From NCBI RefSeq assembly GCF_014205835.1, contig NZ_JACHCQ010000031.1, forward strand, positions 1-64,000: a DNA stretch of 64,000 nucleotides, written 5' to 3'. The DNA comes from Pedobacter sp. AK013 (GTDB lineage Bacteria > Bacteroidota > Bacteroidia > Sphingobacteriales > Sphingobacteriaceae). Under the pieces are notes generated by a model. It worked only from the letters and a program-made list of their open reading frames with translations. It was not told the DNA's origin and did not search any database. Of this stretch, positions 18,208-26,428 are shown in pieces. The number at the start of each line of letters is the position of its first letter. Positions within the stretch are counted from its first letter, which is position 1. The translations under genes were made by a program, and so were the position numbers.

Positions 18208-18582
18208 TTATTTATTCGCCTCTAGATTTCCCTTGATCTCTCCAGCCTTAAATGCTGCTTGTGTTTTCAGATCGTCGACTTTATCAGCAGCTTTGTCAGC
18301 CAAATCACTTGCCTTATCTTTCAGATTTTCGCCTGCAGCTTCAACATTTCCCTTAGCTTCGCCTGCAGCAAATGCACCTTTTGTTTTTAGCTCATCAAAC
18401 TTGTCATCTGCTTTGTCTTTTAACTCTTCGGCTTTGTCTTTTACATTTTCCCATGTATCTTCCGCCTTGTCTTTAACGTCTTCCCAAGCATCTTCTGCTT
18501 TGTCTTTTAATTCGTTAAATTTATTTTTTGCTTTATCAAAGAAACTTTGTTCTTGGTCCTGATTTTGATTTTCTATGCTCAT
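18208..18582 (-). CDS. LEA-like / amphipathic helical repeat protein
   Basis: 124 aa, almost entirely Lys/Asp/Glu/Ala in an 11-residue-like helical periodicity (DKAEDAWEDVK, DKAEDTWENVK, DKAEELKDKAD). The second half repeats the pattern of the first: FDELKTKGAFAAGEAKGN is matched by VDDLKTQAAFKAGEIKGN about 44 residues later. It has no signal peptide or Cys. Such proteins resemble late-embryogenesis-abundant stress proteins, but function cannot be told from composition. The opposite-strand frame is a mirror of this composition and is not a gene. Confidence 0.75.
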   Translation of the reverse strand: MSIENQNQDQEQSFFDKAKNKFNELKDKAEDAWEDVKDKAEDTWENVKDKAEELKDKADDKFDELKTKGAFAAGEAKGNVEAAGENLKDKASDLADKAADKVDDLKTQAAFKAGEIKGNLEANK

Positions 18583-18718
18583 AGTTAATTGAATTTTTCA
18601 GATTAACAACTTAAATCAGATATAGTTTTAAATTTTTGTTGATGCCCAGCTAATGTCAAAAAAAATAGCACAAAATAACAAAAGCCCCCTTTATTTGTTA
18701 TGCTGAAAATGAATAATA

Positions 18719-20080
18719 ATGGCGAATATATTCTCATCTCTCAAAAACGCTTACAATCTTTTTAAACATGTCGATTTCGATAAGTTAGAAGCTTTATCGA
18801 AAAAAGTTGATTTACCCAAAATGGTCGAAACGATATCCAGCCTGGACGATAAACAGATTCAGGGGATGATGAAAATGATGGGTGGATCGGGAAAAAAGAA
18901 AGAATTGCCACCCATTGAAGGCGATTTTTATCATTTAGGCGATGAAGCGCTTAAAGATGAAGACCGTGAACTTCAGTTAAAAGTACGTGCTTTTTTGGAG
19001 AAAGAGGTAAAACCCATTGTAAACCATTACTGGAATAAAGCAGAATTCCCTTTCGAAATTATCCCAAAACTTGCTGAACTGAATATCTGTGGTTTAACTT
19101 ATAAAGGTTATGGCTGTCCGGGAAAATCGAATCTGATGGAAGGCATTTTAGCGATGGAAATGGCTAGGATTGATACTTCGATTTCTACTTTTTTTGGCGT
19201 ACAGAGTGGTCTGGCGATGGGATCGATCTATTTATGTGGATCGGAAGAACAAAAACAACAATGGTTACCGCTAATGCAGCAATTTAAAATTATTGGTGCA
19301 TTTGGGCTAACTGAACCTGAAGTGGGCTCGGCTGCTGCAGGGGGACTAACTACAACATGTAAAAAAATAAATGGTAAATGGGTGTTAAACGGCCAGAAAA
19401 AATGGATCGGTAACGCCACTTTTGCCGATATCTTAATTATTTGGGCACGCGATGTGGAAAGTGCAGAAGTGAAAGGATTTATTGTAAAAAAAGATAATCC
19501 AGGTTTTGCAGTAGAGAAAATGCAGGATAAAATGGCCTTACGGATTGTGCAGAATGGAATTATTACCTTAACTAACTGTGAGGTTGAGGAAGCAGATCGT
19601 CTGCAAAATGCAAACTCATTTAAAGACACCGCTAAAGTACTGCAAATGACAAGGGCAGGGGTTGCGTGGCAGGCTGTAGGTTGTGCCCGTGGTGCTTATG
19701 AAAATGCTTTGGAATATACACGGAATCGAAAACAGTTTGGCAAACCCATTGCATCTTTTCAATTGATTCAAAATCACTTGGTAGAGATGTTATCGAATTT
19801 AACAGCCATGCAAACCCTCTGTTTTCGCTTGTCGCAATTGCAGGATCAGGGACTGCTGAAAGATGAACATGCCTCTTTGGCAAAGGTATTCTGTTCGTTA
19901 AGAACGCGTGATGTAGTAAGCAAAGCAAGAGAAGTGATGGGCGGGAACGGTATTTTACTAGAATATAATGTGGCCCGTTTTGTAGCCGATGCTGAGGCGA
20001 TTTATTCGTACGAAGGCACAAAAGAAATTAATACACTGATTGTTGGGCGAGCTATTACAGGATTTTCGGCCTTTGTTTAG
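18719..20080 (+). CDS. Acyl-CoA dehydrogenase family protein, glutaryl-CoA-dehydrogenase-like
   Basis: FAD-dependent acyl-CoA dehydrogenase, 453 aa. The N-terminal 75 residues are an extra helical region (with GMMKMMGGSGKKK) before the usual fold. Recognisable elements are TFFGVQSGLAMGSIYLCGSE (near residue 160), FGLTEPEVGS, WIGNATFADI, TRNRKQFGKPIASFQLIQN, REVMGGNGI and the catalytic Glu in SYEGTKEIN. The pattern is closest to glutaryl-CoA dehydrogenases and related plant ACX4-type enzymes; substrate is uncertain. Lysine or aromatic degradation would fit, and a lysine 6-aminotransferase gene lies 2 kb downstream on the other strand. Confidence 0.82.
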   Translation: MANIFSSLKNAYNLFKHVDFDKLEALSKKVDLPKMVETISSLDDKQIQGMMKMMGGSGKKKELPPIEGDFYHLGDEALKDEDRELQLKVRAFLEKEVKPIVNHYWNKAEFPFEIIPKLAELNICGLTYKGYGCPGKSNLMEGILAMEMARIDTSISTFFGVQSGLAMGSIYLCGSEEQKQQWLPLMQQFKIIGAFGLTEPEVGSAAAGGLTTTCKKINGKWVLNGQKKWIGNATFADILIIWARDVESAEVKGFIVKKDNPGFAVEKMQDKMALRIVQNGIITLTNCEVEEADRLQNANSFKDTAKVLQMTRAGVAWQAVGCARGAYENALEYTRNRKQFGKPIASFQLIQNHLVEMLSNLTAMQTLCFRLSQLQDQGLLKDEHASLAKVFCSLRTRDVVSKAREVMGGNGILLEYNVARFVADAEAIYSYEGTKEINTLIVGRAITGFSAFV

Positions 20081-20225
20081 GGGAATTTGATTTTATGTAA
20101 TGCTTGTTAATCTGAGCATAGTTGAAGACTCCTGTTGGGGAATAAAGAATTTTTAGGGTTTGGAAACGAATGTCAGTATTTTATAGGGGCTGCAGTCCAG
20201 CCATTCTCTTTAATCTTTTTTATTT

Positions 20226-20291
20226 CTGTCATGCTGAGGCACGAAGCATCTTTTTCATCGGTTAGAGATGCTTCGTGCCTCAGCATGACAG
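20226..20291. repeat. Perfect 26-bp inverted repeat hairpin
   Basis: Two 26-bp arms (20226-20251 and 20266-20291) are exact reverse complements, separated by a 14-nt loop. The outer part (CTGTCATGCTGAGG) belongs to the dispersed CGTCATGCTGAA palindrome family. It sits between the acyl-CoA dehydrogenase gene and a convergent gene. A 96-codon frame crosses it but is not credible as a gene. Confidence 0.85.
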
Positions 20292-20470
20292 TACATCCTA
20301 GGATAGTGGAAGCACCCCCGATTGTAAGGCATGCCTCCCGATTTTACATTGGAATTAAATTGAAAAGAGAGAAAGTGGAGCTGAAAATTCCAAACGCATA
20401 TAGCCCTTCATCCCCAAATCAATAAGGATTAAATTTTTAGACAATTAACTTCTCAAATTTTGCCCTCTTT

Positions 20471-20872
20471 TTAATATGGATGTTTATTAAATACAACCTG
20501 ACTCATTGCACTTTTCTCATACAGCGCAATACAGGCTTTGTTAAAAGCTGGATCAAAGTTTACTTCTCCTGGCCGTAATGTTTTTGGAATATTTCCGTTT
20601 TGCATAAAGAAATAAACTTTTGTATTACCGTATTTGGTATGAGGCATCAGATTGCCATAATCTTCCATTTCTTTCCATAGCGAATCTTTAACTGAAACGA
20701 TATAGATCCGTTGTACCGGACCAGTATTATTTGCATTTCTATACTTGGCAATTTCTTTAAAACCAGCTTTCATATCCTCAATTCCAGGCTGATCAAAAAC
20801 ATCTTTAAACATGAAAAATATTAATGCTAAAACCCCTGCAACCAGGAAATAAACCAACAATTTTCTATTCAT
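20471..20872 (-). CDS. Membrane-anchored protein of unknown function
   Basis: 133 aa with one N-terminal transmembrane segment (LLVYFLVAGVLALIFFMF) and a soluble mixed alpha/beta part outside the cytoplasm. I recognise no family. It begins 3 nt after the lysine aminotransferase stop codon and must share its transcript. Confidence 0.6.
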   Translation of the reverse strand: MNRKLLVYFLVAGVLALIFFMFKDVFDQPGIEDMKAGFKEIAKYRNANNTGPVQRIYIVSVKDSLWKEMEDYGNLMPHTKYGNTKVYFFMQNGNIPKTLRPGEVNFDPAFNKACIALYEKSAMSQVVFNKHPY

Positions 20873-20874
20873 GC

Positions 20875-22206
20875 CTACAATAAAGGCAATATTTTTTCCA
20901 TAACCGTCAAGCCTTCGTCAATATGTTTTTGCTCAATGCAAAGCGCCGGGCGAAAACGTATGGTTTTCTCCCCGCAACCCAAAAACATCACATTGTTTTC
21001 TAATCCTTTGCCAATAAATGCGTTGCGCATTTCTTTTGTAGGAAAATCAAAAGAACACAATAAGCCTCTTCCGCGCACATTTGTCATTTGATCAAACCTA
21101 TGCGATAGATTTTCTAGTTGATCTCTTAAGTAAGCACCCACTTTTTCAGCATTCCCACAAAGCTGATCTTCTTCTACAATTTGTAAAATCTGTGTAGACC
21201 GAACCATGTCAACCAAATTGCCTCCCCAAGTTGAGTTAATCCGGCTTGGTACTTTAAATACATTGGTTTCAATTTCGTCTACTTTATTGCCAACAAGGAT
21301 ACCACAAACCTGCATTTTTTTACCAAAGGCGATAATGTCTGGTCGGGCCCTTTCACTAAAATGCTGGTGGCACCAAAATTTGCCGGTTAAACCCACGCCT
21401 GTTTGTACTTCATCATAAATCAAAAAGGCATCGTTTTCATCTGCTAAAGCCTTGAGTTGAATCAAAAACTCTTCGCGCAGGTGGTTATCTCCACCTTCTG
21501 ATTGGATCGGCTCCACAATTATCGCACAGATATCGTCTTTATTATCAGCAAAGGCTTTTTTGATCTGGGCTAAAGTTATATCCTCGGTTTGAATGGCATG
21601 ACTTAAATTATTTCCTGAAAGTGGAAATTTAACTTCTGGAACAGCCACCCTTGGCCAATCGAACTTGGCAAACCACTTTGTTTTGTCGGGCAGCGTATTG
21701 GTTAAACTTAAAGTATAACCTGTTCTGCCATGAAAAGCCCTTTCGAAGTGTAAAACCTTAAAGCCTTTTTCTTCAGTATATCCTTTTGCAAAGTTTTTCT
21801 GCACTTTCCAGTCCATGGCAACCTTAATCGCGTTTTCTACTGCTAAGGCCCCACCAGCAATAAAAAAGGCATGTGGCAGGTAATCAGGAATACCAACTTT
21901 AGAAAATGTTTCAACAAACTGTGCATACTGTTGGGTGTAAACATCAGAGTTCGATGGATTAGCTAATGCAGCGAGGAGAAGATTTTTTTTAAACGCTTCA
22001 TCGTTGATCATTTTAGGGTGGTTATAACCTAAAGGCACGGAAGCAAAACAAGTGAAAAAATCGAGTAAAGTTCTGTTGTGTTTAGCATCATAAATGTAAG
22101 CGCCATGACTTTTTTCCATATCATAAGTCAGGTCGAAACCATCGGCCAAAATGTGTTTACTTAACGATTCGTTAACGCGATCTGCAGGTACTGTTAGTTG
22201 ATACAT
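20875..22206 (-). CDS. lat: L-lysine 6-transaminase
   Basis: PLP-dependent class III aminotransferase moving the epsilon-amino group of lysine to 2-oxoglutarate, giving 2-aminoadipate 6-semialdehyde. Visible features are FTCFASVPLGYNHPK near residue 50, HFERAFHGRTGYTLSLTN, the PLP-binding LIYDEVQTG, the Schiff-base Lys in IAFGKKMQVCG, and SRINSTWGGNLVDMVRS, which is characteristic of lysine rather than ornithine enzymes. I chose the ATG at 22206 (MYQLTVPADRV, 443 aa); the frame extends upstream only to a TTG at 22230. Confidence 0.88.
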   Translation of the reverse strand: MYQLTVPADRVNESLSKHILADGFDLTYDMEKSHGAYIYDAKHNRTLLDFFTCFASVPLGYNHPKMINDEAFKKNLLLAALANPSNSDVYTQQYAQFVETFSKVGIPDYLPHAFFIAGGALAVENAIKVAMDWKVQKNFAKGYTEEKGFKVLHFERAFHGRTGYTLSLTNTLPDKTKWFAKFDWPRVAVPEVKFPLSGNNLSHAIQTEDITLAQIKKAFADNKDDICAIIVEPIQSEGGDNHLREEFLIQLKALADENDAFLIYDEVQTGVGLTGKFWCHQHFSERARPDIIAFGKKMQVCGILVGNKVDEIETNVFKVPSRINSTWGGNLVDMVRSTQILQIVEEDQLCGNAEKVGAYLRDQLENLSHRFDQMTNVRGRGLLCSFDFPTKEMRNAFIGKGLENNVMFLGCGEKTIRFRPALCIEQKHIDEGLTVMEKILPLL

Positions 22207-22601
22207 AAACTTGGATTTGGTATATTCCAAATTTAGTTAAATGCGCCTAAAATCAAAATTTAAGCACTTTTTGTACCCATGCATCAAAAAATAGGTTTAA
22301 ACTGTTTAAAGTATGATTATAGACAAAATCGGGTTTTGGACTTCACAGATGTGGAAAACTTTTTTACCTGTGCTCTTTATTAAAGTGCCTTATTTTGATA
22401 AAATGAGTGTGCCAAATGCTTTAATTTTCCATTCAATACCAGGAACAGTTTCTGTTGCATATTTGGCAGATGTATTTTCAGCAAAAGTGATTATCCATTT
22501 TTTGCGACGATAAAAAAACTCACAGCTTGTACTATGCCAATTTCATTACTGGCAATAATGCTCAAACATGTCCGTTTTTATAAATTGAACCTCTTTTAGA
22601 T
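22207..22601. other. Intergenic stretch upstream of lat and the exported chorismate mutase
   Basis: It holds a 66-codon frame (22313-22513) that starts inside the ~65-bp repeat copy at 22301-22365 and has no recognisable domain. Otherwise I see only AT-rich DNA that must contain the lat and chorismate mutase promoters; no clear TAnnTTTG match was found. Confidence 0.4.
22301..22365 (+). repeat. Direct repeat copy 1 flanking the chorismate mutase gene
   Basis: About 65 bp (starting ACTGTTTAAAGTATG, ending GGAAAACTTTTTT) matches 23045-23110 with roughly ten differences and a single-base gap. Both copies have the same orientation. Confidence 0.7.
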
Positions 22602-22967
22602 ATGAAAAAAAATACTATTTTAATGCTGATTATGATCGTTGCTGCATGTGGCTCAGCTAGAGCACAAGCAGTAGCTGCTAAACCTCTTACGGTCTTAGAA
22701 GTCAACAGAAAGAGGATTGACTCCTTGGATAGTAAAATTATTGAAACGATAGCACTTAGGGAAAAACTCGCTAAGGAGATCGGAGAATATAAGGCTAAGA
22801 ATAAAATACCTGCGCTACAAACGGCTCGCTTTCAGGAGGTCCTGAATAATGCTGTTAAGGATGGGGTGCAGCAGGGTTTATCTGAGGAATTTATTACCGA
22901 GCTCATGAATGCGATCCACCGTGAAAGTCTTAGGATCGAAAGCAAAGCCGCACATAATTCAAATTAA
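22602..22967 (+). CDS. Exported chorismate mutase (AroQ fold)
   Basis: 121 aa with a signal peptide or possible lipobox (MIVAACGSARAQ), followed by a single AroQ domain: RKRIDSLDSKIIETIALREKLAKE (first helix with catalytic Arg), KAKNKIPALQTARFQEVLNN, then GLSEEFITELMNAIHRESLRIE. This family converts chorismate to prephenate. Cytosolic enzymes lack a leader, so this one is probably periplasmic or lipid-anchored. It stands alone between two direct repeats and ends at a strong terminator. The physiological substrate outside the cytosol is unclear. Confidence 0.8.
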   Translation: MKKNTILMLIMIVAACGSARAQAVAAKPLTVLEVNRKRIDSLDSKIIETIALREKLAKEIGEYKAKNKIPALQTARFQEVLNNAVKDGVQQGLSEEFITELMNAIHRESLRIESKAAHNSN

Positions 22968-22991
22968 TTTTTCAAACCAAAAATTAAGTAA

Positions 22992-23034
22992 AAAAAGCCA
23001 CACCTAAACATATTTTAAATGTGGCTTTTTGTTA
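22992..23034 (+). terminator. Terminator of the exported chorismate mutase gene
   Basis: 11-bp perfect stem AAAAAGCCACA / TGTGGCTTTTT with a 17-nt AT loop, 25 nt after the stop codon. Confidence 0.85.
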
Positions 23035-23044
23035 TTTCGAACAA

Positions 23045-23110
23045 AACTGTCTAAAATATGGATGTAGACAAAACCAGCTTTTGGACTTTACAGATTGGAA
23101 AACTTTTTTT
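23045..23110 (+). repeat. Direct repeat copy 2 flanking the chorismate mutase gene
   Basis: Counterpart of 22301-22365, beginning ACTGTCTAAAATATGG and ending at the 3' end of the OYE gene. Copy 2 still reads open for about 20 codons in the frame that starts the 66-codon ORF of copy 1. Confidence 0.7.
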
Positions 23111-24183
23111 TAAAGATAATCTATATAACCCTGGTCTCCTCCATGATAAAAAGTAGATTCATCCCAATCTGTTAATGGTAAATCATGATATATCCGTTCT
23201 GCCAAATCAGGATTTGAAATAAATAACCTGCCGAAAGCTACCAAATCCACAAGTTCAGTTCGTAATATTTCTTCAGCCGTTTTTACCGTGAAACCACCTG
23301 CCATTATAATCAGGTTTTTGAACCGCCTACGGGCATCCTGCAAAAAATCCAGGGGAATAGATTGTGCTCCATTGATAACTTCGCTGGAAAAGTGCACATA
23401 AAGAATATTTATTTTCTGCAATTCATCCAGAATATATTGGTGTGTTGCAAGTTCCTCTGGGTACGGTTTCAAATCGTACAAGGCACGAAATGGTGAAAGC
23501 CTGACCCCTGTTTTATCTTTACCAATTGCATCAGCCACCCCATGGACAATCTCCAACAAAAATCTGCTTCTGTTTTCAATACTTCCGCCATAATGGTCTG
23601 TCCTGAGGTTGCTATGCGGGTTAATAAACTGGTCGATCAGAAAGCCATGTGCGCCATGTATCTCCACTCCGTCGAAACCTGCATTTATGGCATTTATGGC
23701 AGCTTGTTTAAAAATGTTAACCCAAATAGGTATTTCAGGTGTTTTAATGGCAATTGGTATGGCCATGGGCTGATATGTGCCATCTGGCAGGTGAATAGTC
23801 TCTTGCACGCCTATTGCCGAAGGAGCGATCAAAGATTCCCCATTTTGAATAGATGGATGGCCTACACGCCCGCCATGAACTAACTGCACAAAAATTTTTC
23901 CACCTTTTGCATGAACGGCATCCGTAATTTTTTTCCAGACTTGTATCTGCTTATCATTATAAATTGCAGGCGTATTTAATACTTCGCCTCCGTTGGATGC
24001 AACCAGGGTATTATCTGTAATCAATAACCCCGCACTAGCCCTTTGTGCATAATAGGTTATCATGGATTCTCCAGGTATACCGTCAAGACTTGCCCTCCGC
24101 CTATTCATCGGTGCCATTATTATTTTATTGCGGAGTGGGAGGGATTGATGAAGAAACGGTGCTAATAATTTTTTCTGTTCCAT
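23110..24183 (-). CDS. Old yellow enzyme family alkene reductase
   Basis: FMN-dependent NAD(P)H oxidoreductase of the OYE/NemA family, reducing activated C=C bonds or nitro compounds. The TIM barrel starts with NKIIMAPMNRRRA. The substrate-binding pair is His-x-x-His in GVEIHGAHGFLIDQFINP (near residue 175), followed by RTDHYGGSIENRSRF, GVRLSPF and the FMN phosphate site AGGFT...VAFGRLFISNPDL. Length is 357 aa. It is divergent from an AraC regulator across 82 bp, which makes inducible detoxification likely. Confidence 0.92.
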   Translation of the reverse strand: MEQKKLLAPFLHQSLPLRNKIIMAPMNRRRASLDGIPGESMITYYAQRASAGLLITDNTLVASNGGEVLNTPAIYNDKQIQVWKKITDAVHAKGGKIFVQLVHGGRVGHPSIQNGESLIAPSAIGVQETIHLPDGTYQPMAIPIAIKTPEIPIWVNIFKQAAINAINAGFDGVEIHGAHGFLIDQFINPHSNLRTDHYGGSIENRSRFLLEIVHGVADAIGKDKTGVRLSPFRALYDLKPYPEELATHQYILDELQKINILYVHFSSEVINGAQSIPLDFLQDARRRFKNLIIMAGGFTVKTAEEILRTELVDLVAFGRLFISNPDLAERIYHDLPLTDWDESTFYHGGDQGYIDYL

Positions 24184-24265
24184 TATTTTTTTCTTACAAA
24201 TCTAAATCCATATACACTTTCTCAACAGGAACAAAAGTTGGTTTTCTTTGTATATTTAGCGGTTA

Positions 24266-25138
24266 ATGAAAAGCAAGCATTTATACCAACCTTTTGAATT
24301 GCATGTTTCGGATATGGAGCATTGGCAAGAGCGCCCGCTGGTTTATCAATTTTTTGAAATTGTCCAAATCATCGAAGGCGAAGGCAAACGTATTGTCAAT
24401 GAAAACAAATTTTCGTACCATACAGGTAGTATCTTTTTGTTCACACCCTTAGATTGCAGGGGCTTTGAAAGTCGTACCCCCACACGGTTCTGTTCGATCC
24501 GCTTTTCGGAAGTCTTCCTCGAAAAATATAAAAACAAACAGGAAAAAGAGCAAATTGTAAAATGGCTGAAACAGCTTGAGAATATTTTTACACATCATAA
24601 CCGTTTTAAGGCATTGTTGATCAGAGATGATAAAGATTGTGATATGGTTTCTATGTTGATTAAAAACATGACTGAAGAATACCATAAGAAACCTTCTTAT
24701 TACGAAGAAAACTTACAACATTTTGTTACACTCATTTTAAATATTTTATCGCGAAATGTACTTCCTGAACCGGCGATAACTAGCCATATCAAGTTTGAAG
24801 AACCATTAATTAACAAAATGCTGGTGCATATTCATCAACACATTCATTGCCCGAAAAAATTAAAAATAAAATACCTGGCTGAGCAATTTCACCTGTCTGC
24901 AAGCTACATTGGCGAATATTTTAAGAAACTAACAGGCGACAGCCTGCATTGCTATATTACGCAATACAAAATGAATTTGATCGAGCAACGATTAATTCAT
25001 AGCGAACACACCATTGAACAGATAGCAGATGAGCTGGGTTTTTCGGATACGAGTCATTTAAGCAGACAATTTAAAAAAGAAAAAGGATTGACCCCTGCAG
25101 GTTTTAGAAAAAGAAATATTGTTGAGTCCATCGCTTGA
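24266..25138 (+). CDS. AraC family transcriptional regulator
   Basis: 290 aa with an N-terminal cupin-like ligand domain (YQFFEIVQIIEGEGKRIV, FLFTPLDCRGFES) and a C-terminal pair of helix-turn-helix motifs (LKIKYLAEQFHLSASYIGEYFKKLTG, then TIEQIADELGFSDTSHLSRQFKKEKGLTPAGFR). It is divergently oriented to the OYE gene and probably controls it; the ligand cannot be deduced. The start ATG is supported by a full cupin domain. Confidence 0.9.
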   Translation: MKSKHLYQPFELHVSDMEHWQERPLVYQFFEIVQIIEGEGKRIVNENKFSYHTGSIFLFTPLDCRGFESRTPTRFCSIRFSEVFLEKYKNKQEKEQIVKWLKQLENIFTHHNRFKALLIRDDKDCDMVSMLIKNMTEEYHKKPSYYEENLQHFVTLILNILSRNVLPEPAITSHIKFEEPLINKMLVHIHQHIHCPKKLKIKYLAEQFHLSASYIGEYFKKLTGDSLHCYITQYKMNLIEQRLIHSEHTIEQIADELGFSDTSHLSRQFKKEKGLTPAGFRKRNIVESIA

Positions 25139-25289
25139 TTAAAAGTTAAATTATGGATGTTATCCCTAGCGGTTTAGTAAGGCAATTTTGTGATACAGGG
25201 ATTAATCGTGAAAAAAGGTAGGATAGCCCACACGGTTCATATACACGTGATTTATATCCTAAGCCCAAGACAGGAATTTCTATCTTAAA

Positions 25290-25324
25290 ACCTTCCCGAT
25301 ATTTAATTTAAATATCGGGAAGGT
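25290..25324. terminator. Bidirectional terminator, 17-bp perfect palindrome
   Basis: Arms ACCTTCCCGATATTTAA and its exact complement around a single central T (25307), flanked by TTAAA and CTTA. It lies between the convergent AraC and ricin-lectin genes. The AT-rich centre would reduce the actual stem slightly. Confidence 0.75.
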
Positions 25325-25351
25325 CTTATCTAAAGAGCATTTGCCGTTGCG

Positions 25352-26428
25352 CTACATCCCGTCTGATCGCATTGCAAAAACTAATTTTACATGTCTGAAG
25401 GCATTTGCTTCGCTCCATTCATTATCATAGTTTAAGCCATAAGGCCAAAAATGACCTCCTCCTGTATGTATTGCGGCACTTTGACCATCAAAAATCTTAA
25501 TGAGGGCTACTGTATTGGCTCCCAGGAAGTCGCCTGTAGTAGTATTTGACGCCCATCCACCACTTATACCAACCCCATAGGTATGTGCAATTTCGTGCAT
25601 TGCCGTACGCACAGCCTGGTAACTGGTGTTTGCACCAAAACGTATATTACCATTCGTACTTCCATCAGCTGTGGGCACACCTGTGTTATATTCTACCGTG
25701 AGCGTGCGCGATGGCCAGTTAGCACCTGCGTTATACCTCGCACAGGCATCGTTCATGGCATTAGTAATGCGTGTAACCACATCGGCAGGTACTCCTGTGC
25801 TGGTAAGTACCCAACCCAATTGACCATTAGCGTTAACGGTTAGTAAAGACCATTGTTGGCTTTCGTCACCCGAGTAACTCCATTGTTCAACATTGGCGCC
25901 ATTATCTATAGATTGATTGGCCACATTAAGGTCTTTGCCGCTGTTTCTGTTTATAATACGATAATAACCGTTCCCAAGTGATGTAAATTGCCACTGCTGA
26001 TTTGTTGCTCCGGTGTAGGTAGATATATTTACGTTAGCTCCATCGGCTGTACCTGCCTGGTCTACCTGAAGCCCTTTCGCGCTATGTACACCAATAATCG
26101 AATAGTAACCACCAGAAAGCAGCGTTAAGGTCCATCTTTGATTTGTTCCGCCATTGCTGGCATATTGGGAAACATTTGCACCGTCTGCAGTCTGAAATCC
26201 GCCAACATCAAGAACTTTCCCGCTTTTGTGGTTCACGATGTAGAATGTACCGTTCCCGACAGATAAAGGGGTTTCGTTAGGCGGTATTGCACTTAATTTT
26301 ACTTTTATGGAAAGGTCTTTGGTTGCATCTGGGTCAGGGAGATCGCTTTTTCTGCAACTGCCGGCAAGTAAAATCAGTCCGAGCATAAAGATGCTGATTA
26401 GGCCTGAAGTAAAGGATTTTGTTTTCAT
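25352..26428 (-). CDS. Secreted ricin-type lectin / HExxH metallopeptidase-like lipoprotein
   Basis: Lipoprotein (LILLAGSCRK) with two parts. Residues ~45-195 form a ricin B-type beta-trefoil with three internal repeats marked GKVLDVGG, KGLQVDQAG and KDLNVANQS and QW motifs (QRWTL, QQWQF, QQWSL). The C-terminal ~150 residues contain HEIAHTYGVG, which fits a zinc peptidase helix, preceded by DACARYN and NIRFGANTSYQA. I see no certain third zinc ligand; the later His-rich GGGHFWPYG is a candidate. I chose the ATG at 26428 (MKTKSFTSG, about 358 aa); an upstream ATG would add a hydrophobic leader unlike a signal peptide. Confidence 0.78.
   Translation of the reverse strand: MKTKSFTSGLISIFMLGLILLAGSCRKSDLPDPDATKDLSIKVKLSAIPPNETPLSVGNGTFYIVNHKSGKVLDVGGFQTADGANVSQYASNGGTNQRWTLTLLSGGYYSIIGVHSAKGLQVDQAGTADGANVNISTYTGATNQQWQFTSLGNGYYRIINRNSGKDLNVANQSIDNGANVEQWSYSGDESQQWSLLTVNANGQLGWVLTSTGVPADVVTRITNAMNDACARYNAGANWPSRTLTVEYNTGVPTADGSTNGNIRFGANTSYQAVRTAMHEIAHTYGVGISGGWASNTTTGDFLGANTVALIKIFDGQSAAIHTGGGHFWPYGLNYDNEWSEANAFRHVKLVFAMRSDGM

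Noticed and set aside
18179..18562. 127-codon plus-strand frame opposite the LEA-like gene
   Set aside because: It is the reverse complement of a Lys/Asp/Glu/Ala-rich repeat gene, giving Ser/Leu/Phe-rich nonsense; the minus-strand reading has the coherent helical pattern and start.
20135..20425. 96-codon plus-strand frame between the acyl-CoA dehydrogenase and the 133-aa membrane protein genes
   Set aside because: It runs through the perfect 26-bp inverted repeat, has no recognisable domain or plausible start context, and its sequence is that of intergenic repeat DNA.
22313..22513. 66-codon plus-strand frame upstream of the chorismate mutase gene
   Set aside because: The start lies within a direct repeat, no family is recognised, and composition is not gene-like; kept only as part of the repeat observation.
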